A DNA stretch of 7,715 nucleotides from Actinomycetota bacterium (GTDB taxonomy: Bacteria; Actinomycetota; Acidimicrobiia; Acidimicrobiales; Ilumatobacteraceae), in contig WLFB01000047.1 in assembly GCA_009703975.1 (NCBI GenBank), positions 1 through 7,715 of the forward strand, read 5' to 3'. Made by a program: the position numbers and the translations under genes. Below the pieces are notes generated by a model. That model ran no database searches. It was given only the letters and a program-made list of their open reading frames with translations, and had not been told where the DNA came from. How positions within the stretch are numbered: the stretch's first letter is position 1; each line of letters starts with the position of its first letter. Positions 1 through 6,538 of this stretch are shown here, piece by piece.

Positions 1-951
1 GAAAATAATTACTGGCCAACCCTCTTCGCTTTTTTCGCGTGCTCGTTGAAACACCAATCGAATCTGTCGCTCGGTTTCGCCTACGTACTTATTGAGCAAC
101 TCAGGCCCCTTGATATTGATGAAGTAACTTCGAGCCTTTTCTCCACCATTTGCATTAGATACTTTTTTTGCGAGGCTGTTTGCCACCGCCTTAGCAATTA
201 ATGTTTTGCCACAGCCCGGTGGTCCATACAACAAGATTCCTTTGGGTGCTGGCAAATGGTACTCAGCGAATAATTCGCTGTACAAAAATGGCAATTCAAC
301 TGCGTCTGCAATTTGCTCAATTTGCGAATCAAGTCCACCGATATCTTTGTATGAAATATCGGGTACTTCTTCGAGTAGTAAGTGTTCAACTTCAGGTTGT
401 GTCAGTCGCTCAAGAAGAAGATTCGATTTTGCGTCCATCCGCAAAAGATCCCCACTTCGAAGATGGACTCCGCGCAAGGCGTCTGCCAGTTCGCAAACAC
501 GCTCGTCATCGCCGCGTCCAGTGACAACAGCACGGACGCCGTCTTCGAGAACCTCTTTGAGATGAACCACTTCGCCAATCGGCTCAGACGCGCGAATCTT
601 GATGACATTGAAACTTTCGTTGAGAACCACTTCTGCGCCACGCTCAATTTTTTCAAAATCAATATCGGGGTTTACAGTAACTCTCATTTTTCGCCCGTTA
701 GTCAAAATGTCAACAGTTAAGTCATCGTTTTTGCCCACGATAACTCCATACCCAGAAGGTGGCTGCGTCAATTTTTCAACTTCATCGCGCAATGTCGTGA
801 TGTGCTCGCGAGATTCTCTAAGCGTGTATGAGAGTTTTTCGTTTTGAGCTACGGCGTGTGCAAGTTGACTTTTGGCCTCAAGTAATTTGTCTTCGAGATG
901 TCGCGCACGCTCTTGCGCTGACTCAGGACTTTGGTCTCCTGCTCGTGCCAT
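1..951 (-). CDS. arc: Proteasome-associated AAA ATPase ARC/Mpa, N-terminal half (partial, runs off left edge)
   Basis: This is the first 317 codons of the ring-forming ATPase that recognises pupylated proteins, unfolds them and feeds them to the actinobacterial 20S proteasome in the cytoplasm. The start is ATG at 951. Residues about 10-60 are charged and heptad-like, matching the N-terminal coiled coil that binds Pup in Mpa. Residues about 65-185 fit the two OB-fold subdomains. The linker [15 protein letters not shown] (200-214) opens the AAA domain. Walker A is GPPGCGKT at 243-250. The segment [18 protein letters not shown] (281-298) is typical of the family, and the window ends at PVIIF, just entering Walker B. 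Mycobacterial Mpa is about 609 aa, so roughly half is present. No frameshift is seen. In known loci dop, pup and prcBA lie downstream, here outside the window. Assignment is secure; arc and mpa are two names for one family. Confidence 0.96.
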   Translation of the reverse strand, partial: MARAGDQSPESAQERARHLEDKLLEAKSQLAHAVAQNEKLSYTLRESREHITTLRDEVEKLTQPPSGYGVIVGKNDDLTVDILTNGRKMRVTVNPDIDFEKIERGAEVVLNESFNVIKIRASEPIGEVVHLKEVLEDGVRAVVTGRGDDERVCELADALRGVHLRSGDLLRMDAKSNLLLERLTQPEVEHLLLEEVPDISYKDIGGLDSQIEQIADAVELPFLYSELFAEYHLPAPKGILLYGPPGCGKTLIAKAVANSLAKKVSNANGGEKARSYFINIKGPELLNKYVGETERQIRLVFQRAREKSEEGWPVIIF

Positions 952-956
952 CGTGA

Positions 957-999
957 ATTATGCCTCTCGTCTTATCTCTGTGCCTACCGTATAGGTCAA
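957..999 (-). promoter_or_regulatory. Candidate arc promoter(s)
   Basis: On the minus strand, TTGACC (999-994) and GATAAG (976-971) are separated by 17 bp, giving a start near 964 and a very short leader. A second box, CATAAT (962-957), ends 5 nt before the ATG at 951 and could drive a leaderless transcript. A purine run GAGAGG (968-963) sits 11 nt before the ATG, rather far for a ribosome binding site. Pattern matching only; which box is used cannot be decided from sequence. Confidence 0.35.
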
Positions 1000-1037
1000 T
1001 CCGCAAGATGCAAATATTGTGAATTAACTAAACCGCC

Positions 1038-1066
1038 AAGACAACGAATTTGCCGTGTAACATAAT
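1038..1066 (+). promoter_or_regulatory. Candidate ferredoxin promoter
   Basis: AAGACA (1038-1043) and CATAAT (1061-1066) are separated by 17 bp; they match the TTGACA and TATAAT consensus at 4 and 5 of 6 positions. Transcription would begin near 1073, leaving a leader of about 30 nt that contains the ribosome binding site. It lies in the spacer shared with the divergent arc gene and points away from it. No operator-like inverted repeat was seen in this spacer. Confidence 0.42.
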
Positions 1067-1090
1067 CTCGTTGCGGTACAAGTCTTAAAC

Positions 1091-1097
1091 GAGGGAG
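1091..1097 (+). promoter_or_regulatory. Ribosome binding site of ferredoxin gene
   Basis: GAGGGAG lies 6 nt before the ATG at 1104 and complements the 3' end of 16S rRNA well. It fixes this start and is the only strong Shine-Dalgarno sequence noticed in the window. Confidence 0.7.
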
Positions 1098-1103
1098 CGT
1101 CAA

Positions 1104-1349
1104 ATGAAGGTATGGATTGATCAGGATCTCTGCACAGGCGATGGTCTATGCGAAGAAATTGCGCCTGATGTTTTTACTTTGCTAGACGATGGTTTGGCTT
1201 ACGTTCGTGAAGGAGCAAAAGTATTCGCAACGGCAAAGGGCAATGAGCAGGGTGCTGCAGGCGTTGCTAATTTCCCAGATGCGATGCTTGACGCAGTTGT
1301 TGAATCCGCTGAAGAATGCCCAGGAGAGTGCATTTTCATCGAGCCGTAA
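1104..1349 (+). CDS. Single-cluster ferredoxin (3Fe-4S or Asp-ligated 4Fe-4S)
   Basis: An 81-aa acidic electron-transfer protein, presumably cytoplasmic. The cluster motif is C10-x2-D13-x2-C16 near the N-terminus with C72-P73 near the C-terminus. The second cysteine of a classical 4Fe-4S motif is replaced by Asp13. In this family that position is often Asp or His, giving a 3Fe-4S cluster or an Asp-ligated, interconvertible 4Fe-4S cluster. Cys76 in ECPGEC is an additional cysteine and not an obvious ligand. Between the halves is a longer loop, about residues 37-60, containing GNEQGAAGV. The start is supported by a strong ribosome binding site. The gene diverges from arc and converges with trmI. 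Small ferredoxins of this type often serve cytochromes P450 in actinobacteria, but no P450 or reductase gene is in the window, so the partner is unknown. Fold assignment is strong; role is open. Confidence 0.9.
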   Translation: MKVWIDQDLCTGDGLCEEIAPDVFTLLDDGLAYVREGAKVFATAKGNEQGAAGVANFPDAMLDAVVESAEECPGECIFIEP

Positions 1350-1366
1350 TTTTTCGGTTTGAAGTT

Positions 1367-2146
1367 TTAGTCGCCGATATATCTGGCGCTTGTTAAGAAG
1401 CCGGTATGTGCAACCATTCTGTGATCAGGGCGCACTGACGCACCCTCAATATGCCAAGTTCGGTGTAATACCTCTAGCGTTCGGCGGTCAAGCCATCCGT
1501 CGCCCATTGCTTCTTGAGTTCGCACAGCCTGCGTGATACTTGGCGAGTAAGAAACAACTAGCGCACCTCTTCTCAACACCTTGTTGGCATGCTCAATGAC
1601 CTGCCACGGTTCGGGTAGATCTAAAACCATTCGATCGAAATCAGTTTCTTCGATACCTAAATAAGCATCGCGAATTGAAACCGTATACCGTTCGAGCGCC
1701 GATTCTCCGAGAAACTCGCGAACATTCGTCTGCGCACGATTCGCAAAATCTTCTCGCAACTCATAGCCAGTGATGATTGCCCCATAGCGAAGCATCGTCA
1801 TAGATAGTGCGCCTGATCCGAGCCCAGACTCGAAAACTTTTACACCCGGCGTAATGTCGGCCATCATGCAAATCGGGGCTAGATCTTTCGGGTAAATAAC
1901 TTGTGCGCCGCGTGGCATTTGTACAACAAAATCTTCAAGGGTCGGGCGCAACGCAATGTAATACGCACCTTTAGTTGATTGCACGGTTGCACCTTCGTGC
2001 GCATCAATAATCAGACTGTGCGCAAGAAAGCCGGCATGGGTGTGAAACTCACCGTTCTCTTTCAATGTAAATAGATAACGTCGCTTCTTTACATCAAGCA
2101 GAAGAACCTTTTCGCCGTAATTAAACATCTGCGGGTCTGATTTCAA
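1367..2146 (-). CDS. trmI: tRNA (adenine-58-N1)-methyltransferase TrmI
   Basis: SAM-dependent enzyme that methylates N1 of A58 in the T-loop of tRNAs; bacterial members work as homotetramers in the cytoplasm. The small N-terminal domain carries the family pattern GEKVLLLDVKKRRY (11-24), GEFHTHAG (32-39) and MPRGAQVIYPKDLA (77-90). SAM motif I is FESGLGSGALS (105-115), where the usual text is closer to EAGxGSGAL. The catalytic-site motif is LDLPEPW (175-181). The C-terminal signature RPDHRMVAHTGFL (239-251) is intact. Length (259 aa) is slightly below the roughly 280 aa of mycobacterial TrmI, with a shorter C-terminus. Start is uncertain: TTG at 2146 gives 259 aa, while ATG at 2128 gives 253 aa beginning MFNYGEKV, which aligns better with homologues. 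Neither has a convincing ribosome binding site. It is last in the leftward run. Function is secure. Confidence 0.93.
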   Translation of the reverse strand: MKSDPQMFNYGEKVLLLDVKKRRYLFTLKENGEFHTHAGFLAHSLIIDAHEGATVQSTKGAYYIALRPTLEDFVVQMPRGAQVIYPKDLAPICMMADITPGVKVFESGLGSGALSMTMLRYGAIITGYELREDFANRAQTNVREFLGESALERYTVSIRDAYLGIEETDFDRMVLDLPEPWQVIEHANKVLRRGALVVSYSPSITQAVRTQEAMGDGWLDRRTLEVLHRTWHIEGASVRPDHRMVAHTGFLTSARYIGD

Positions 2147-2167
2147 AATAACTGAACGACATTTGCA

Positions 2168-2326
2168 TCAACGATCTGAACGCGATTTGATCGTAATTGA
2201 GTCACCCTGCCGAAACTTTCGTCGAACAACTTGTTGGCTAGATGGTTTCAAGTGGCGTCGTAAAAACCGGTACACGCCGAACCAGAAACTCAACTTTACA
2301 GATCGGGCGATTAGCTTTTGAAACAT
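2168..2326 (-). CDS. Possible 52-aa basic small protein (unrecognised)
   Basis: A short open frame runs from ATG at 2326 to TGA at 2168-2170, filling most of the otherwise empty 200 bp between the 71-aa membrane protein gene and trmI. It starts 20 bp after the former and ends 21 bp before the TTG (or 39 bp before the ATG) of trmI, which matches the spacing of this run. The product is strongly basic (14 Lys/Arg against 2 Asp). It has an N-terminal stretch rich in hydrophobic and basic residues, KLIARSVKLSFWFGVYRF (4-21), then a cluster QQVVRRKFRQGDSITIK (31-47) that could form a short beta tail. I do not recognise a family. Against it: no ribosome binding site and no leaderless-type -10 before the ATG. 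It may instead be an untranslated leader of trmI. Low confidence. Confidence 0.33.
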   Translation of the reverse strand: MFQKLIARSVKLSFWFGVYRFLRRHLKPSSQQVVRRKFRQGDSITIKSRSDR

Positions 2327-2346
2327 AGCTTGGGGTTTTTGGTCAG

Positions 2347-2562
2347 TTACTTGTTGCTGAATATTTCAATGATGCTGCGATTCTTCTTGCCACTGCGCTT
2401 GCCAAACATGAATGCAGTTAGCAACGCCACGATCGCGACACCAATTTTTATTAGTCTGATTTGCTCTGACTTGTCTGCAACTTTTGATTGAATGTCATCC
2501 TGAAATAAAGTTAGTTGGTGGTGTAATTCATCACGCGTGACACGTTGCTCTAGTTGCGTCAT
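2347..2562 (-). CDS. Small single-pass membrane protein, uncharacterised
   Basis: A 71-aa protein with a charged, probably helical N-terminal segment (VTRDELHHQLTLFQDDIQSKVADK, residues 8-31, shown here only as a landmark by its ends VTRD and VADK). One transmembrane helix follows at about 38-54 (LIKIGVAIVALLTAFMF), then a basic patch GKRSGKKNR (54-62) and a short tail IIEIF. The positive patch predicts that the C-terminal end stays in the cytoplasm. The pattern of a DEL..L..FQ helix, one membrane helix and a GKRSGKK patch is one I associate with hypothetical proteins of actinobacteria, without known function. The ATG lies only 3 bp after the stop of the upstream two-helix protein, so the two are almost certainly co-transcribed and translationally coupled. 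A GAGAAA sequence about 8 nt upstream is a weak ribosome binding site. Confidence 0.72.
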   Translation of the reverse strand: MTQLEQRVTRDELHHQLTLFQDDIQSKVADKSEQIRLIKIGVAIVALLTAFMFGKRSGKKNRSIIEIFSNK

Positions 2563-2565
2563 AAC

Positions 2566-2880
2566 TTATTTCTCGAGCGTTCCACGTTTGATTCGCGAAT
2601 TCGCAACAAAACCAACTACTAGACAAATAATCACAGTAATCAGATAGCGGAGCCACGACCAAGAATTAGATGATCCCAATGGGGTTGTTTGTACCAACCT
2701 CAAAACGCCCAATGATCCGATTACAACACCAATACTTATCAACACAGATGCGAATAAACCAAACGCAAGCCAACGGCCAGCACCACGTAGTGGATCTATC
2801 GCCTCTTGTTTCGCGTATTTGACAACGAGGTCGTACAACTCCGAAATCTTGATCTTCGCTTGTGATTCATCAGCGGGCAC
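2566..2880 (-). CDS. Two-helix membrane protein resembling the holin-X/DUF1469 group
   Basis: A 104-aa protein with a soluble N-terminal helix containing ISELYDLVVKYAKQEAIDPL (12-31). Then come GRWLAFG (35-41), a first membrane helix about 37-62, a short loop TTPLGSSNSWSW, and a second membrane helix about 77-94, ending in a basic tail RIKRGTLEK. This layout, with YAKQE...PL followed by GRWLAFG, resembles actinobacterial proteins often auto-annotated as phage-holin-family (DUF1469-like). No phage context exists here and I would not infer lysis. The GTG start at 2880 has no ribosome binding site but sits 6 nt after a TAGAAT box, suggesting leaderless expression; an in-frame TAG at 2890-2892 excludes a longer protein. 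It is coupled to the 71-aa membrane protein downstream (3-bp gap); the two may act together at the membrane. Function unknown. Confidence 0.75.
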   Translation of the reverse strand: MPADESQAKIKISELYDLVVKYAKQEAIDPLRGAGRWLAFGLFASVLISIGVVIGSLGVLRLVQTTPLGSSNSWSWLRYLITVIICLVVGFVANSRIKRGTLEK

Positions 2881-2886
2881 TAACTC

Positions 2887-2892
2887 ATTCTA
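2887..2892 (-). promoter_or_regulatory. -10 element TAGAAT of a likely leaderless promoter
   Basis: On the minus strand TAGAAT (2892-2887) matches TATAAT at 5 of 6 positions and is followed by exactly 6 nt before the GTG at 2880. That is the spacing at which transcription would begin on the start codon itself. It lies in the 35-bp gap after the PBP4 gene. It would give the membrane-protein/trmI group its own transcript. No clear -35 was found, which is common for actinobacterial promoters of this sort. Confidence 0.45.
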
Positions 2893-2915
2893 CGACATCA
2901 TTCTGCGAGCTAGCC

Positions 2916-4367
2916 CTATTTAAGTGGCGCAACCTTTTCGAGGTCAATTGAATCGCCGCCAGTTGCCAAAGATGAAATTAGTGAATTCCAAATTGGGATA
3001 TATATCTCAGTGGTTGAAGTACCCGCGCCATTTAAAAGCAAAGTAAATACTGTTGCATGATCATCGCTGAATGGAAAAACCCCAGAGAGCGCTTTGACTC
3101 CTGTGAGCGTGCCGGTTTTGCCTCGCAAAACATTTAATGCTGGTCCAGTTATGAAATTTTCGCGCAATGTGCCAATTGATCCAGCTATTGACATGCCTTT
3201 AACTAAGTCGCTATTTGCACCAGCACGTTGCAAGAGCGAAGTCAGCAAATTGCACGTCAATTGGGTTGAGCGGTCTAACCCTGAGCCATCGCCGAGCGCG
3301 ACCCCTGCCGAAGGTAGCTGCCATTCAACAATTTTGTTAGCGACAACTTGTAATCCAGCCAGGCGTGTCGCTGCGCCTTGCGACACTCGTCCGATTTCTT
3401 TCAATAACAATTCAGCAGTGTTGTTGTCACTATTTGTCAACATCTCGGCAACAATGTCACGAAGTGGGACGGAATCAATTTTTGCAATTTGTGGAGTGTC
3501 TGGCGGTGCGGTGTCAATATCTGGAGAACCCTTAACGAATATTCCGCTCTCTTTCAAAAGCCGGGTGAACTCTTTTGCAGCAGCAAACGCAGGGTTTGCA
3601 AGTTTCACCGGAGAATCAGAAGTGTTGGCGTCATTAATCATCAGCGCACCAAGTGGACCAGCCTCAGTGCCTCGGATTCCGTCACCCCAATTGGGCGAAT
3701 ATCGCTCGCGATCATAAAGTGACTCATCACCGATGACACTGCCTTGAATGCTCTTGATGCCCGATGCAACTAGTGATTCGACAAGACCTTCAACGTATGT
3801 TGGTGTCATAGTCGGATACTTTTCGGTCGGCGGATAATCGCGTGTTGAGAGAAGTGGATCACCAGAACCAACGAGCCACAGGTCTCCTCGTACCACAGAG
3901 TCTTCAACCACGCCGAGAAGCCTCGTAGAAAAAACTGTATCTGGCTTTATCACGTCTAGCGCAACTGCAGCAGTGAGAAGTTTCATGTTGCTACCCGGAA
4001 TCAATGCAAGATCCGAGCGTAAAGAATAGATTTCTCGATCGTCTGTGCGAACTGTCAAGCAAGAATCAGCAGGCAATGTCGTGCTGAGTTGTTGAAGTTT
4101 CGCAGCCACCCGAACTTTAAGTGTCGAATCGACAAGAGCTTGCGGGATTCTTCTCGCTGAAAAAATTGGAGTGACCGGCGGTTTATCGAGTTGATCTGAA
4201 ATTTCTAACGTTGCAGCACGAGTTTCTTTAGTCTTGGCAACTTCTATTGCAGAAACTAATGGAACGCAGCCAATTAAAGTTGCGAATAGCAACACGCCGA
4301 TGAGTCTGTTGATTTGTGTTCGCTCGCAATAGTCGTTAAAGCGTTGCCGTTGTTTGCGAAACTTCAC
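2916..4367 (-). CDS. dacB: D-alanyl-D-alanine carboxypeptidase/endopeptidase, PBP4 type (peptidase S13)
   Basis: Penicillin-binding protein acting outside the cytoplasmic membrane, where class C low-mass PBPs trim the terminal D-Ala of peptidoglycan stem peptides or cut cross-links. All three active-site motifs are present: SxxK as SNMK (Ser126 nucleophile, Lys129), SxN as SDN (313-315) and KTG at 417-419. The span of about 187 residues between the first two motifs holds the extra domain typical of S13 enzymes. LGDGSGLDR (358-366) is another family hallmark. The N-terminus has a 20-residue basic leader, then a hydrophobic stretch LIGVLLFATLIGC (22-34). It could be cleaved after VSA (38-40), remain as an anchor, or be lipidated at Cys34, since LIGC fits a lipobox. 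Length (483 aa) is normal. The GTG start at 4367 overlaps the TGA of the upstream gene as GTGA, indicating translational coupling. Confidence 0.94.
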   Translation of the reverse strand: MKFRKQRQRFNDYCERTQINRLIGVLLFATLIGCVPLVSAIEVAKTKETRAATLEISDQLDKPPVTPIFSARRIPQALVDSTLKVRVAAKLQQLSTTLPADSCLTVRTDDREIYSLRSDLALIPGSNMKLLTAAVALDVIKPDTVFSTRLLGVVEDSVVRGDLWLVGSGDPLLSTRDYPPTEKYPTMTPTYVEGLVESLVASGIKSIQGSVIGDESLYDRERYSPNWGDGIRGTEAGPLGALMINDANTSDSPVKLANPAFAAAKEFTRLLKESGIFVKGSPDIDTAPPDTPQIAKIDSVPLRDIVAEMLTNSDNNTAELLLKEIGRVSQGAATRLAGLQVVANKIVEWQLPSAGVALGDGSGLDRSTQLTCNLLTSLLQRAGANSDLVKGMSIAGSIGTLRENFITGPALNVLRGKTGTLTGVKALSGVFPFSDDHATVFTLLLNGAGTSTTEIYIPIWNSLISSLATGGDSIDLEKVAPLK

Positions 4368-6532
4368 TTAGCGACTCCACGCCATTTTGAATATTGATAC
4401 GAAAGTGCGAGTGCTCTGGCTGCGCGTTGTCCGTTCGCATAGCAAAGTCTCCCCGACTCTTGAACCGCTTTCACCCCAGGATTATTCACATCGGCCACAC
4501 CTAATTCTGTTGCAACGAGAATAGGTTTACCCGTCTCTGTAGAAAGTTCGAAGGCGACTTGGGCGAATCTTTCATCTTGACGTTGGTGATAACTGACAAT
4601 TCGTTCTAATCCAAAATCGGGATAGAAGTGACCTTCGGTCATTAGTCGAGCCTGGTTTGATTGAATTCCAAGTCCTAGAAAAATTATTGAGTCGACACCG
4701 GGATGCGTGGCGATTAATCGCATCACTTCAGGAATCGTGTCGCGCGTTTCACCACCTGCGCAATCGACTGGATTATTATGGCTCCAGCGATCTGGCAACA
4801 GCGCCGAAATTGCTTCGCTCAAATCTTGGGGCAAAGAGATTAATTTCAATACATTGTCATTTGAGATTGCATCAGAGGTCACGACTCCCCAGCCGCCAAC
4901 AGTCGTCAGCACAACCACATTAGGCCCCTTTGGAAGCGGCTGAGTTGCGAAGGTGGCAGCAACATCAAAAGCTTCTTCAGCGCTGGCGACTCGAGTTACG
5001 CCATTGGCAAAACAAACTCCATCAAAAACACGATCGTTACTCGCCAACGCACCCGTGTGACTTGCCGCAGCAAGAGCACCGCTTGATGTTGATCCACCCT
5101 TAACAACTACAAGTGGCTTTACAGAACTAATTGATTTCATGCTTGATGCAAGTTTTTCGCCGTCTTGTATTCCTTCTAGGTACACAAGTGCAACTGATGT
5201 TGCTCCGTCTGTAGCGAAAAAATCTAGAACTTCAGGCACCCCGGTGCACGCAGCATTGCCGGCCGAAATTGCCCGAGCAATTCCTACGTTTGTAAATCGC
5301 GCATAATTCATGAAACTCGAAACGAAATTGCCGCTCTGGCTAGCCACCGAAATTGCACCTTTTGGCGGATATGGCCCAACAATTTGTGCACAAAGATTTA
5401 CTGGTGTGCTGACAAGACCTTGCCCATTCGGGCCAATTAGCAAAATGTCTAGTTCACGTGCTTTGTCTTTAAGTAACTTTTGCGCTTGCACACCAGACTC
5501 TCCGGTTTCTCCATAACCAGCGGAAGTGATGTAAACAGAGCGGATATTTTTACGTGCGCAAGCTTCAAGAATTGAAATATTCGTTGAGGCCGGCGTGCAC
5601 ACAAAAGCCAGATCAATTTCGTTTTCAGGCAGATCATCGATCGTGGCAACAGATTGCACTCCGAGTACTTCGGCAAGTTCAAGATGTGTTGCGAAGATCT
5701 GCCCCTTGTATCCGCATGAAATGAGATTATGTAGTGATACGAAGCCGAACTTTCCTGGGTGGGTTGAAGCGCCGACAACGACTACTCCTCTTGGATTAAA
5801 TAGCGATTCAAAAAATCGACCCGTTGTATTTAACGGCTGAAAGTCTTTTGACGGTGTTAGCGCATCTTTTACAACGAGTGCATCGACAGCAACTATCGAG
5901 CCGTCACTCCTAACCAAGATCGGGTTGATATCAATCGAAGAAAAACTTGGGTCGCTTTCAGCTGCCTTTGACAATGCAACTAATGCATCTGCTAGTTCGT
6001 CTTTTGAAACCGCTGACTCACCACGAAAATCATCAAATATCTTTTGTTGACGCAGCCGTCCTTGCAAAGCGAGAGCGTCAGGCTTAGTAAGTGGCACAGG
6101 AGCGAATGCGACATCTGCAATAACTTCTGCATAGATACCGCCAAGGCCAAGCATGACAAATAATCCGAATTGGGGATCGCGCAAAACCCCGGCGATAAAT
6201 TCTCGCTTGCCTGATTCCATTTTGGCGATTAAAAGCGAAACATCACCATCGTCGACAGTTGCTTTGGCTAACAATTCGCGTGCGGCTGTTGCCGTGGCAT
6301 CAGCAGAGCCAAGACCAAGTCGAACTAGTCCTCGTTCGGTCTTGTGTGCAATCGAGTCACCACATAATTTCACAACCACGGGGAAACCAATTTGTTCGGC
6401 TGCCTTGACAGCATTTTTGATTGGATCACCATCAGTTGTGACTTCTATTTCGGCAGCGAAAACGACACCAAATTGTTGAAGAAGCGATTTGGATTTAGTT
6501 TCTGAAAGCGTTGTCTGACCCGAGATAATCAC
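4364..6532 (-). CDS. NDP-forming acyl-CoA synthetase, ATP-grasp domain fused in front of CoA-binding domains
   Basis: A 722-aa cytoplasmic enzyme of the ADP-forming acetyl-CoA synthetase/succinyl-CoA ligase superfamily, which interconverts acyl-CoA plus ADP and phosphate with acid, CoA and ATP through phosphohistidine. Residues 1-225 form the ATP-grasp (beta) part, with VVVKLCGDSIAHKTERGLV (52-70), whose His63 matches the beta-subunit shuttle histidine, and the metal-binding motif SSIDINPILV (198-207). The alpha part follows: a Rossmann CoA-binding domain with VVVGASTHPGKFG (251-263), GPNGQG (367-372), SQSGN (398-402) and the loop AAASHTGALA (488-497), whose His492 fits the phosphohistidine position. 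No acetyltransferase domain is attached, unlike Pat-type proteins. Substrate cannot be read from sequence. GTG at 6532 is the first possible start, because an in-frame TGA lies at 6560-6562; no ribosome binding site is present. Divergent from a desaturase and coupled to dacB. Confidence 0.92.
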   Translation of the reverse strand: MIISGQTTLSETKSKSLLQQFGVVFAAEIEVTTDGDPIKNAVKAAEQIGFPVVVKLCGDSIAHKTERGLVRLGLGSADATATAARELLAKATVDDGDVSLLIAKMESGKREFIAGVLRDPQFGLFVMLGLGGIYAEVIADVAFAPVPLTKPDALALQGRLRQQKIFDDFRGESAVSKDELADALVALSKAAESDPSFSSIDINPILVRSDGSIVAVDALVVKDALTPSKDFQPLNTTGRFFESLFNPRGVVVVGASTHPGKFGFVSLHNLISCGYKGQIFATHLELAEVLGVQSVATIDDLPENEIDLAFVCTPASTNISILEACARKNIRSVYITSAGYGETGESGVQAQKLLKDKARELDILLIGPNGQGLVSTPVNLCAQIVGPYPPKGAISVASQSGNFVSSFMNYARFTNVGIARAISAGNAACTGVPEVLDFFATDGATSVALVYLEGIQDGEKLASSMKSISSVKPLVVVKGGSTSSGALAAASHTGALASNDRVFDGVCFANGVTRVASAEEAFDVAATFATQPLPKGPNVVVLTTVGGWGVVTSDAISNDNVLKLISLPQDLSEAISALLPDRWSHNNPVDCAGGETRDTIPEVMRLIATHPGVDSIIFLGLGIQSNQARLMTEGHFYPDFGLERIVSYHQRQDERFAQVAFELSTETGKPILVATELGVADVNNPGVKAVQESGRLCYANGQRAARALALSYQYSKWRGVAK

Positions 6533-6538
6533 ATCGTC

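Noticed and set aside
201..847. Several open frames opposite arc (up to 119 aa)
   Set aside because: The minus frame encodes an unmistakable ARC/Mpa protein through the whole stretch. The opposite frames have low-complexity Ser/Arg-rich products and no start signals.
953..1026. Repeated octamer GTGAATTA (953-960 and 1019-1026) in the arc-ferredoxin spacer
   Set aside because: Two copies of an 8-mer in a 150-bp AT-rich spacer are not surprising, and no symmetry or further copies support an operator.
1346..1370. Possible terminator between the convergent ferredoxin and trmI genes
   Set aside because: Only a 3-bp CCG/CGG stem around a T-rich stretch is present, too weak to call a terminator on either strand.
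2566..2880. Phage holin and hence a prophage remnant
   Set aside because: The resemblance is to a chromosomal actinobacterial membrane family; no lysin, structural or integrase genes are nearby.
3094..3717. A 207-aa open frame opposite the PBP4 gene
   Set aside because: It is antisense to codons that include the SDN motif and GDGSG region of a complete S13 enzyme; the product is Ser/Pro-rich and resembles nothing.
6511..6516. TTGTCT as a -35 for the desaturase
   Set aside because: It lies 26 bp from TAGTGT and 7 bp from GATAAT (6524-6529), neither a workable spacing.
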